Positions 35,190 through 46,000 of a DNA stretch of 64,000 nt are shown here, one piece after another. The notes below the pieces were generated by a model. It did no database searches and was not told the origin of the DNA. It saw nothing but the letters and a program-made list of their open reading frames with translations. Position numbers and translations under genes: made by a program. The first letter of the stretch is position 1. Each line of letters begins with the position of its first letter. The stretch spans positions 262,618,925 through 262,682,924 of the forward strand of contig NC_081415.1 in assembly GCF_030272615.1 (NCBI RefSeq). Reading direction: 5' to 3'. The stretch comes from Cryptomeria japonica (taxonomy: Eukaryota > Streptophyta > Pinopsida > Cupressales > Cupressaceae).

Positions 35190-36540
35190 TCTTTCACTAC
35201 TTCGTAGAACATAAAACCCGTGCTCTTTTCTTTCGTGAAACAACGCTAGTCATTGGATCTCGAGAACTTACATCACTTTTATCTTCATTTAATCTCTTTG
35301 CTTTAGTGTCATGCCCTACCTCCTTTTCGCCACTTCGTGGAGTTTAACAGTCATGTACTTTTTCTTCGTGAGGCTGCACCAAGCGTTAGATCAAACTCAA
35401 ATCACCCGGCCTTTAACTCCAACCAGGACCGTCAATCCTTTTAACTAACTGTGCCTCATCTTGATGGCTAATAGTTTTTGCCATTTCGCTGAGGTTAAGC
35501 TACGGGCATCTTTGAGTCACAAAACAATAAGAAGCGTTGGATCAATCTTGAGATGAATGCCTTTTAAGTGGGCCCTTTATCCAGGAATTACTTACCCCAC
35601 TTGTTCTCTGATTAATAAACACCACATGGCAGTTGGCCATTAGCCCTGGAAACTCCTTTTGGTTCCACCCTTAATCCGCCACGTTTTCCCTTTTACTATT
35701 CCCACATAACTGCCGGTTACACCTAGGCGGGCCCTCAATCACTTTTTTAAACCACGTGTCACTCGACACATTACTATCAAGCTCTACAAAAAGCGACAGC
35801 TATTATGCCACATCACTCCTCCGTGTGATTTCCACCTGTCTTTCGCAACTTTGCGAACATTATTCTTCATTTGGCTTGCAGCCACGAAACCACAAGAACC
35901 GTTAGATCAAAACAAACCTGATCTTCTTTTAACTTCATGCCATGCCTATCCCTTGGGCCCATTGGCCTTTTCTCTACTTCGCAATGACTAACTTGCTAGC
36001 ATCTTATCTTCACGAATTCATGCGAGCCGTTAGATCTCAAGAACTTTCTCGTTGTTTACTCTTTTTATGACAACCTTGCCTGGACCCACTACATACCACC
36101 AACTGAGTGCCTTGTCACTGCCATGTCATCGCCAACTGGGGTTACCACATTTACTACCACTCTTAGTGGGACCCTCCACCTTTTTGCTATTTCGCTGAAG
36201 GTATAGCTCGTGCATCTCCCGGCCACGAAACAACGAGAAGCCATTGATCTTTTTCCAACCCGATCATTCTTTAACCAAAGAAGACCACTTATCTTTGGGA
36301 CCCGCCAAACCCTTTCGCCACTTCACAAAGGTTAAAACACATTCAACTTGATGTCACGAAACCATGTTGTCCATCTGATCAGATGAAACTTGATCAGTGT
36401 TTAGCTTTGGTCCAAACCTATATGTCGGGTCCACCTTCACCTTTCTCTACTTCACGGAAACTAAGTTTCGAGCACTTTTTGGTTGTGAATCAATGCCGAC
36501 CATCAGATCAACAGAAAATTGCATGATACTTATAAGGCCC
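35190..36540. repeat. Array of divergent ~130-bp tandem repeats
   Basis: At least eight degenerate units. Each contains a TTTCGCCACTTCG-like box (about 35193, 35324, 35475, 35841, 35970, 36181, 36312, 36441), then a CACGAAAC-like box, then a CCGTTAGATCAA-like box (for example 35388, 35550, 35905, 36030, 36505). Spacings are mostly 128-152 bases; the 366-base gap would hold eroded units. It lies between the unknown minus-strand gene and the right CACTA end, so it is either upstream regulatory sequence of that gene or internal subterminal sequence. Confidence 0.8.
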
Positions 36541-36749
36541 GACGGACATTAGAAAAGGCAGATTAAAAGCGAACAAGAATAAAATATTTAAAGGGACCAC
36601 CTAGGTAAATGACAAGGGGAGAACACTTTTATGATAAATGGACCCATCGCTTAAGTGAATAAAGTAATGCCAAATTAGAAACCAAAAGGGCTTTTCTCAG
36701 GTATTGAAGCAACTTAAAACCTAAACCCTGAACCCCTTAGGATTTAAAA

Positions 36750-37023
36750 CAAATTGAAAGAACTTCCTTCCTTCGATGGCTCTTTCATATTTTTTTTTTT
36801 ATAAAAATGATCATCGTTGGAATTACAACGAATACCAATCTTTCAACCGACGACTTCTTTGACCATCGACAGAGTCCATTGGATTGTCGAATTTCCAACG
36901 GGCATGGCATCATCGACCAATCCGACGCCGAGTTTTTGACGGTGGGTTTTGTCGACACTTCAATGAAAATTCATTGAAAATCTGACAAATGGCCGTTGGA
37001 AATCAGCTCCGAATGTACTAGTG
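36750..37023 (-). repeat. Right TIR and subterminal region of CACTA copy 1
   Basis: Read inward from 37023: CACTAGTACATTCGG, then CTGATTTCCAACGG, then repeated words such as CGTCAAAAACTCGGCGTCGG, CCGTTGGAAATT and GTCGTCGG. These mirror the left subterminal words. TAGTG ends at 37023 and the CTC duplication follows. Confidence 0.88.
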
Positions 37024-37026
37024 CTC

Positions 37027-37316
37027 TCTGGAATCTGCTGAAGTGACTCCTCTACCTGGACATAGATGGGATGATCCACCTTAGGTCTAGGACCTATTCT
37101 AGCTAGAACTTCCTGAAACATCTATCACAACTCTTCCCTTTTAGGAACCTGCTCTCCTGAATGTTGTTCCTCTTGATGAATAGACTGATCCCGATCCACA
37201 CTCGCATGAGTGGGTGGTGGCGAAGGACTACAACGGTCAAAACCTTGACCCCGTCCTCCTCCCCTACCTCTGGTGCAGCCACCAACATGGCCACCTCCCT
37301 TGACGTTCCTGGCCAT
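37027..37316 (-). pseudogene. Gypsy gag, upstream part
   Basis: Starts at ATG 37316 (MARNVKGGGHVGG), about 150 bases inside the 5' LTR end. It encodes an Arg/Gly-rich N-terminus and a Ser/Pro run, then continues past a stop at about 37125 to reach the CACTA duplication at 37026. The continuation is at 9464 downward. The Gly/Arg-rich start and short leader fit a chromovirus gag. Confidence 0.75.
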
Positions 37317-37455
37317 GACCTAACACTGCACAAGAGAAAAAGGTTCAGATCAACAGCAAGGAAAGAAGCAAGGAAGTCACACCACTAAGACCTACACAAA
37401 AGGTCAAGGTGAATGGTCTCACTACAAACCTAGAGTACCTAGTGTTGAAACATGG

Positions 37456-37467
37456 GCTCTAATACCA
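37456..37467 (-). promoter_or_regulatory. Gypsy primer-binding site
   Basis: The minus strand reads TGGTATTAGAGC, one mismatch (C to T) from the initiator tRNA-Met complement, two bases from the 5' LTR start at 37470. Confidence 0.88.
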
Positions 37468-37469
37468 AA

Positions 37470-40400
37470 TGCAATGCCCCGCCAGGAACCCCAAAGGAAT
37501 ACCCACATCAAGGGTGAAACAAATTTTTTTTAAAGTATAAACATATTAAGTGTATTAAACACAACATGCATGATAAAACACAAGTGGAAGACTTACCCCA
37601 GAATTCCTTAAGGGTTACCAACGAAGAATTAAAACCAAAAGTTAAATTCCACAATTACAGTTAATCCAATAATCCATCAAACTCATAGAACATATTAAGC
37701 CATAAGCAATAAAAGTTTACACCATTGAAAGATTGAAAGGATACAACAAAATTTCTCTTCAATAAGCATTTACACATATCATAAAGGAAACTAATAAATA
37801 GCATCCCAAACTTAGGATTGCATTATTCTTCCAATATATGGCTCTCAATATACATATACAGTTACAACTTAGCCAAATACAAGGTTACAAAAGTTTATTG
37901 ATACAATGACCGCATAGGTCTCCAAATAACAATAATCTCCAAACATGAGATAAAGCATGAGGCACAAACCACAGGAACACATGTGAAGCCAATCCTCGCA
38001 TGAAGGTACAAACAAGAACATCTGATGGGAAGTGGCACTACCACTTGACCATGTGATCCCAAGCTAGAAATAACCCCACCATGCTAGGAGATAGAAGAGG
38101 ACCTTCAAGCAAGCAAAAGAATGACATGGTCAACAGAACAACATGACTCCATGACAACACAATACAACTCCACAATATTCCAGGTGACTCAACATCACAA
38201 ATACACAAGTGACTTGACATCACAAAAAACAAGTGACTCAACATCACAAAACATAAGTGAACCTAAAGAGAGAGTGTCATCACATAGCTTATGATGGTTA
38301 CCATGGTCGGCCTCCATAGGTCTTGGCCCCCATCCTGGGTTTATCCTGGTAACCTTTCCTAAACATTCAGCTCCAACTAAGTCTCATGCCGACCCTACCA
38401 GCCTTTTGTGAAGACAAGGTGGCCGGTTTTCCATTCCAAACCTTCTCACTACATTATGAGCCTTGCACAAGCACTCACCTATGCACGAGGTACAATATAT
38501 TATTTAATGTTATGAACTACCCACCTAATCAATTAATTAGATTGTCACTTATTATCTGAATTTTGATGGGTTATCCTACAAACCACTTTGGGTGTGGTCC
38601 CCACTCTCAAAGGACACTAAGAAAACATGGTCACTCCACAAGGACCCTATGGCAAAGCAAACAACCATAACACCACTATCCAAAAACAAGTGGTCAAAAC
38701 AAGGATATATTGACTCTTGGTTAACCATAAGGCAAGGACACTACATTAAATACTCAACCGAATAAACCATGAATTCCTAAAAGACATTGTAATCCATTTC
38801 CAAAATATATCCCAAATTTACCAATTTGAATTACTAATTCATGCCTTGATTTCCATAAATAAATTTATTAAACCACATAATAAAAATCACTTGAAAATTA
38901 CCATTCATATCTAACAATGAAAGCAACTTTAAAAATATATTTTATTTTATAAAAATTATGTTCACGACACAAAGAAAGGTTGTACCATGGAGGGTACAAG
39001 GTCACGTGGGGGCCAAGGCCAACCCATGGTAGTGTGAGGCAGCAGGCACTACCTACTGGTAGTACTGTTGCCGACCGGTAGCAGGCCTACCGACCAGTAG
39101 TACTGCTACCGCTGGTAGCAGGCCTACTGTCGGGAGCAGGCCTACCGCTGGTAGCAGGCGCTACCGATCGATAACAGTCCTACCGACCAGTAGTACTGCT
39201 ACCACATAGTAGTACTGCCAACCAATAGTACTGCTACCTACGAGTAACAGACACTACTGACCTGCGTGGTGGGTTAGCCCGCCGCGGGGTAAGGTAAAGT
39301 CAATTTTAATAAAAATTCACCCTTCCTTAGCAAATAAAAGTGATTTAACATGAAATGATTCATTCCTTGATCATTTCATGACACACACACATACACAGTG
39401 CTAAAATCCAAATTACAAAGGGATATTTACCAATAAGGTAAATGGTGAAATAAAATCACACAAGAACCCAATAAATAACGATTTAGGCAATAATAAAAGA
39501 GTTCAATAGGTAGGAGAAGGGTTAAGATAAATTTCCTTACTTCCATACACAGGAAGAATTCCTTGCATCTAGCAAAAGGAAATAACCAATTTTTGCCAAC
39601 ATAAACCCCAATTCTTGGGCAATTAGATACTAGAAAGCACACAACAAACTAAATCCAATTCATTCTATTCCAAATAGAAGAGGTAATTCAAGAAGTTGAT
39701 TTTCAAGAACAGAAACATACAACAGATAAAGAAATGAGACATTTCTTTCCTATAAGCAATCATATGATATAAGCTTCACAAAATCAACTATAACAGGCAC
39801 TATTTCTTCCATTCCAATCATTCCACAAGAATATACAAAAAGATTTGCTTTTTATTAACACACAAGAAGCAACTGAAATATTCAAATTTAAATTTCAAAC
39901 AAGAAGAGATTATCCAACCTTGAAACAAAATAGCAAGCTAAATGACTGAAGAAGCCCAGTCCTTGCAAACACAATTAAATTCCAGTTCCTCTTTCAGAAT
40001 GTTTTTCCAAATTTCTCTTCCAAAAATTCTGCCTCCTCTTCCCGTGAATTTCTAGGAATATATGGGGAAAATAATTCCAACCTAAACTTTCTAGGTTAAA
40101 AGTTTCCTCCACCAATTAGAATAAATTATTTAAAAAGTAAAAAACAATCAAATTTACTCTTTTTTCCAAAAACAATTCTTTTCCAATAAATAAAATACAA
40201 AAGTCAAATGGAAAGGTAAAAAGAAAAGCTTTTATTTATATTTTCTATTTTCCATATTAGTTTCTTTCAACATAAGTATTTGACATTTAAATGGCAAGGT
40301 AAATACTTATTTCCTTTTCACAATATAATGATACAACTATTCACAATGAAATAAGCCAATTTAACCATTCAATGCTAGCAACTCATTAGTTTAATTAAAT

Positions 40401-41120
40401 CAATAGACTTAAGAGCATATTAATCAACTAATTATGCCAACATAAAAATAGCACCATCTACTCAATTAAATAACCATTTAAATAAATGGAAACATGCACA
40501 ATGAAGGATGAATCAAATGATGACTCACAAATGACCAAACCAAAGCACTATGACTCGCATACCGACTAGACGGGAAAGACAACCAACTGACAACACTCAC
40601 ATGAGTGTAATTGCGGGTCAAGTTAGGGTCCAACAACTGTCTCCTCCACTCCCATCGGACATATAAGGCATGCTCAGACCTATGAAGTCAGGTGGAGTCG
40701 ATAGCGCGTACCTACCCGGTACTAGTACCTACAATATCCTGGACCAAAGAATCCACATGTGCATATAGACAAATATATATATACATAGACACGACATGCA
40801 CACCGATGAAGGAGAATTGTGACGTTCCCTATCTCACCAGAGTGAGTGAAGGAAAATCATCCCCTCGCATCCCAATACACTTGCAAACACATAACATATA
40901 AATAACGCATCACACATATAAGGTAAGAGTGTCAGTCCATGATAATGATCCATAAAATAGCATTAATCATAAGCACTGAGATACTTTATAAAATCATACA
41001 TCACAAATCCAAACAAAACATGAAATAACATCGCATAAAATCTGAATCAATATACAATAATGTTCCACTGAAGTCAATCAAAAACATACAAAAAGAGTTT
41101 GATCAAGGAGGGGTACTAAA
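37470..41120 (-). repeat. 5' LTR of the gypsy element (right copy)
   Basis: 3651 bases, TGCAATGCCCC at the left and TACTAAA at the right, so the terminal CA seen in the partner is AA here. It contains the diverged palindromic minisatellite and a short AT run. The TSD AGCAT follows at 41121. Confidence 0.93.
39017..39250. repeat. Palindromic GC-rich minisatellite inside the gypsy LTR (right copy)
   Basis: Counterpart of 3106-3365: repeated CCGACCGGTAGCAGGCCTAC-like and GGTAGTACTGCTACC units. Unit number and order differ from the left LTR, showing unit turnover since insertion. Confidence 0.85.
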
Positions 41121-41125
41121 AGCAT

Positions 41126-42514
41126 ACCCAATTTTCTTGTCCTCTCAACTATTTTGTGGATGCTTTTGCCAGACTCATTATTGCTTGTAAGATTTTAAAA
41201 CTTCTTACATTTTGTAATGTGCAAGCTTAAAGATTAAAATGTGCTAATTAAGGAGTTGCAATCTTGACATTAGCTTTCTATTGTTGTTCACAAGTTTTAG
41301 TGGAAATGGTCCCAAGATGAGTGCAATGCAAATGGAAAAGTGTTATATTTACCTCTATTTATGCATGCATATGATATTGTTGTATCAGACAATTGAGAAT
41401 CTGATAGTTTATCAAGTTTATTATGTATATGCTCAAAATGTATACAAATTTACTCGAAAGAGGATCAGAGGGCAATTGAATTTTTGACATAATAGGGTGG
41501 GTAAATAAGCTTTTGCAGAACATTAAGACTCTTACTAATATTCAAAGTTGCATAGACGAAGCAACTAAGGTATTTGAAATTGTAAAATGTCCCCACAATG
41601 TGATTAGGGATGAAGGTTCTATTTTAAGCTAATAAAAAAAGATAGTATCAATTAACTTAGAATAAATGTATGCTTAAACTAACAAATAATAGTTTATTAT
41701 TTTCACTATATATGTCTTTTCAACCTTGTCCTTCTAAGAAGTGTTCGGAATAAATAAATCTCCACTCCTTTGTCTCTCTTCTCTTTAAACGGTGCTAGTC
41801 CATCCTTGTCATGTCTTCTTCCCTGTTTTATTTTCCTAATCAAATAGCATTTTCAAGATTTTAGAGATACATCCAGACATCCCTTTACTATAATATTTTA
41901 GTGTTTTTCATGGTCTTTAAGGAAATTGTTTATAACAAAGTTCTCTATAAAAGAAGGTTTGGGATATAATATCCATCATCCTTCATTCATGTTGCTGATA
42001 TATTTTAAGTGGCATCCAAAACATTAAAGTTGCATACCTTTTAACATAAAATTTTCAAAATTATATGTTTCTTAATTTAATAATCGATCAATCTAGATCC
42101 AAAAAAAATAAGAAACAAACAACCTACAGAATAGTTAGAGATGTGAATGATGAAAATCAAAAGCAAGAACCTCTACTTGGGTTTCATCAAAGAGTACAAA
42201 AGTGGAAAATCTACAACAACTCAACTAAAATCAATGCATTTGTGCCTTGGTTGTTTTGAGTGCATGTGTGAGTGGTATGAAAACTTCTAAATATGTTTGT
42301 GTCTTGGTTGGTTTGTGTGCATGTGCGAGTGGTATGGAAAATTCTTAAGATGTCCAAGTAAATGATACAGTAGTGGGAGGGGTCGAGAGGAACAGGTTGA
42401 ACCAATGTTAAAGTGAAAGAGAAAGAAGGTAAAAATTCATTTTTTAAAACCCAGAGACTTAGTCCTTTCAGTCATTAAGAGAAATAATGGTGCCATAAGA
42501 ACTAAACATTTTAA
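41126..42514. other. Non-coding flank; first part is the right half of duplicated block A
   Basis: 41126-41480 continues the block interrupted at 1248 and matches 42725-43056 and 48237-48430. No gene seen; the open frames at 41281-41487 and 42065-42259 have no family signature and the first lies in the repeated block. Confidence 0.6.
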
Positions 42515-43056
42515 AGTTGCATGTACTTCCACATTTATGCCTATTGTTCATTACAAATGATCATTTAATAGTGTCTGTACTTCCACATTTATGCTTATAA
42601 ATATTATTATCAGGATGAGAATCGTCAATATAGGCATGAACAACAACATTTTGTCACTATGCAAGCATTTTACTATGCATTGGTCTATTAATTATAAGAA
42701 GATGGTGCTTTGGAAAATGTTCCTAATTTTTTTGTCCTCTCAAATGTTTCATGGATGTTTTAACCCAACTTTATAATGTTATTTTTTTATTTTTTTTTTC
42801 TGTGTTCGCATATTTTTTAGAGAAGTCATTCCAAAACTATTCATTCATATAGGAATGTACTCTCTGGGTCATAAACTGATAGGCTTCTTATTATTTCTTG
42901 TAAGTTTTTTAAAAATTTTACATTTTGTAATGTGTGAATTTGAAGATTAATATATACTAATCAAGGAGTTGAAATCTTGGCTTTAGCTTTCTATTGTTGT
43001 TCACAAGCTTTGGAAATGGTCACGAGATGCGTGCGATGCAAGTGGCAAGGTTTTAT
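42515..43056. repeat. Duplicated block B, with the empty site of the gypsy insertion
   Basis: Matches 1045-1248 and then, without interruption, 41126-41370. The shared order is TGTACTTCCACATTTATGC, AGCATTTTAC, TGGTGCTTTGGAAAA, TTTTTTGTCCTCTCAA, then CATTTTGTAATGTG and TCTATTGTTGTTCACAAG. It carries an extra ~120-base AT-rich stretch at about 42780-42890. The block is broken at 43057 by another insertion and continues at 48232. Confidence 0.85.
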
Positions 43057-46000
43057 TGTTACCCAATTTAAGTCTTGAGTCTAAATTGGCCACGTAAAGT
43101 CTACATTTTCTATTATAAGATAGAGTTGGTCATATTTTTAGGATGGTTGTGAGTCAAGCTGAAGATATTAGCCAAGGTTTCATTCTTATAAGAATGTCGT
43201 GAATATGTCTAAGGAGGTCTTAAAGTTTAGTGATGCTTTTTGGGTTCCATATGAGATTGTGATTTTAGTTTGCAATTAGATTATTATTTATAGGGGGTAT
43301 GTTATTGTTTGGCAAACTTTGGTAAAAAAATTAATTTCATGGTTGTTTTAGAAAAACTCTGGGTTTCAAGTTTTACGTAATATTCTTTTGGGAGGGAAAC
43401 CTAAGTTGTTTCTAATTTCCCAAACTCAACTTCAACTCGTGACCCTAGGAGAAAAAAATGAGTTTTGACCCCAAGAAAACTCTAGTTCCTCTTTTTAGCT
43501 CCTCAATGTCCACCAAAGATGAGTTTCATTCAAAGAGAGCAGCAAGAAAACAAAGACATAAAAATAAATGTAGAGAGCACGTGGAATGAGACTCCAAGAA
43601 AAGAGAATGGTTGCACATTTTAAAGAAAATGAACTTAATCTTATTTGTGTAGTTGTCACACATCCCTTTGATGCTCATGCTCTAATAGGTTCTCCTCCAT
43701 ATGCCTTTGATTTTTTGTTAGTGGACCGTGTTCTTTTTTATCACTACTCTCATGGGTTGATGTTGACTGTAAACCCTTTAGATATCTTCTCAAGATTGTT
43801 TTGATAGAATACATCAAAAGAAAAGTGTGTAATAAGAAGAGTGTTTGTTATCGCTGTGACCTTGTGAGGTTTTATTTAAATCTTGAAGATTTTATCTAGT
43901 CTAAGTCTTGTTACTAATCCATTAGTTTTACTAAGCATCATAGCATGAGTAGCCTAAGGTATAGGAGAAAACAAAGATCATAATACAGATCTGTTACAAA
44001 AGAAAGGCTAATAATGATCAAGTGCCTCTTTCATATTCTCTATTATATATACAGCTTTTGTGATTATCAAAGCAGAGAATCTTCAAGAAATCATAGTGAT
44101 TTGGTCACTATCAAGAGCACTCAGCACCATTAAAAGCTCTTATACAATAGCCACAGTAATTATAGAGGCTACAACTCAATATTGCAGGTAGAGGTCGATG
44201 AATAGTAGCCTAGTGCAGTAAAAAACATTGAAGATTGACTGTCAAAATTAGTAATGACAGTCGGGAGAATAGTGAATTTGCAAACAATGAGGCAGATACA
44301 ACAATCATAGAGATACAAAGCTTTGTTGCTATAAAGAAAGGGCATGGACTTCATAAAGATAGTCAAAGGCAGAATCCTCCTAAGACAGTCATAAGCATAT
44401 ATCATGAGCCTGTGAATAGTAGTTTGTTAGAGAAAGTCTTAATAGTGCCACACAAATAAGGAACAGGAGTATGAGCAGCTACAATATTCAAGTTATGAAG
44501 CTAGAAGAATATTTTAGTACAATCCTTCAAAGAGATGGAGCAGTAGCAACCTTCATAGAAGAACGATGCCTAGATATGAGACTTTAAAGACAATCATTGT
44601 CTAGGTGTGACAACAAATCAAAAGAACATACATATGGCCAACAATATAGCATTCTCAAAGATATTAGGGTTTTTGGGGTTATCTTTATCAAAAAGAATAA
44701 AATCATTGCAGTAGACATGAGAAAAGCTCACAGTGCGCAGCATTGAAGGGTTGTCTTTAGCAGTCCCAAATCCATAAGCCTTAAACACTGTGCACAAACA
44801 ATGGAAAGAGCTGAGAGGAAAATCACAACCTCACAGTCACATGTGTAGCCCTTTGATAGTAAAAAAGAAATGACAAAGTATCCATCATAAGTCTCAGGTA
44901 TAGAGATGCAATAGTCAACACACAAGTGCCTTCACAGTATTAACTATCTAATGAACAAATGGAAGATTATTTGACAGAGAAATAAAAGCCCTTAATGACA
45001 ATAAAGAAGGAACTAATATTAGGCCATGACAGTCCTTTAACAATCAAAGCCTCAAATAGAAATAGTAAGAAAGTCCATTTGTGTCAGTGATACAAAAGAT
45101 ATAGTCACAGTATAAAAGTAGACCTAGTGGTGGGTAGAGCATATGCCTTGAAGGGATATTGTTGCAGTCATGATATTGAATAGCAAAAATCTAGACACAC
45201 AATAGTCTAGTAAAAGAAAGGGCAGATCACATGACAACACAGTCATAGGTATAATGACAATCATATGCCCCAAAGACTGTTAAAAGACAGAGATGAATGC
45301 AGTCATGTTGATCAACCCAGGAAAGTCAAAAAATAGTGATTGGCAGGAATAAATTCTCACAGTAGCTAACAAAGACCTTTGACATGGTTATATTGTAGTC
45401 CATCAAAGCAAGGGAAAGGGTATGTAAGCAATCCCACAGTCCTAATAAGATGCATTTCATTCCAATGGGTGTTTGAGGACAGATCACAATGAGAAAAGCA
45501 ATTCTTTCCTTGGAAGATGTAGTCATAGAATTCAGAGCAACCAAGGAGTTACAAAATACAATGGCCAAAAGACTGAAAAAGTGAAGTCGTCACAGGGAGA
45601 AATGATGATCTAAGACAACCTCTATTTTAGAAAAATAGTGCATCAAATGAGAAAAAGAACTCAGTCTCATTCACCAAGAATATCATTCCCAATCATTGCA
45701 AAGTTCTTTGCAAACCAGTGATAGTGAAAGGAGCAAAGACCAAACCATTGCATGAGCCTTATGAGCAGTTCAATGATATAAAAGATGTAGTCCTAGAATA
45801 CATTCAAACAATTATTTTTTTAAATGAGATAGAGGTGACAACATATGTAGTGTTGAAGGCATGAAGGGTATTATAAAGACATTGATGTGTTTACAAGCAG
45901 AGGGTAAGTAGTATGACAGTAAGCAAGTGGATGGCAATGTCACCATAGGCCATGACAGAAGTAGTCTAGCAGAGACTTTATCAACATTCATAGAAATATG

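Larger units (their letters stand above)
9465..37023 (+). mobile_element. Giant composite CACTA (En/Spm) transposon with cargo, copy 1
   Basis: The left end reads CACTAATACATTTGGA (9465). The right end, read inward on the minus strand from 37023, is CACTAGTACATTCGGA. After that the two ends continue to match through a CTGATTTCCAACGG-like block. CTC lies directly outside both ends (9462-9464, 37024-37026), the 3-bp target duplication expected of CACTA elements. Inside are a TNP2-type transposase gene, an accessory gene and subterminal repeats rich in CCGACG/CGTCGG-like words. Length is 27.6 kb, or about 18.5 kb after removing the nested copia and solo LTR. The host DNA is the gag of a gypsy element. 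The remaining size is cargo: PPR and CWC22 sequence on the left, and a large unknown minus-strand ORF with a repeat array on the right. Confidence 0.93.
1254..41120 (-). mobile_element. Ty3/gypsy chromovirus retrotransposon, split by a CACTA element
   Basis: A complete but dead LTR retrotransposon on the minus strand. The 5' LTR is at 37470-41120 and the 3' LTR at 1254-5356. A 12-base PBS (37456-37467, one mismatch to the initiator tRNA-Met type) adjoins the 5' LTR, and a G-rich polypurine tract (about 5357-5370) adjoins the 3' LTR. Both flanks carry AGCAT (1249-1253, 41121-41125). Going down the minus strand the domain order is gag, protease, RT, RNase H, integrase, chromodomain-like C-terminus, which is the gypsy order. 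Removing the nested CACTA (9465-37023 plus a 3-bp duplication) leaves about 12.3 kb, of which about 7.7 kb is LTR. A paralogous empty site at about 42700-42740 independently supports the insertion boundaries. Confidence 0.93.

Noticed and set aside
43586-43804. 72-codon plus ORF in the 5.2 kb insertion
   Set aside because: No motif, no supporting splice sites, and isolated in DNA full of stops.
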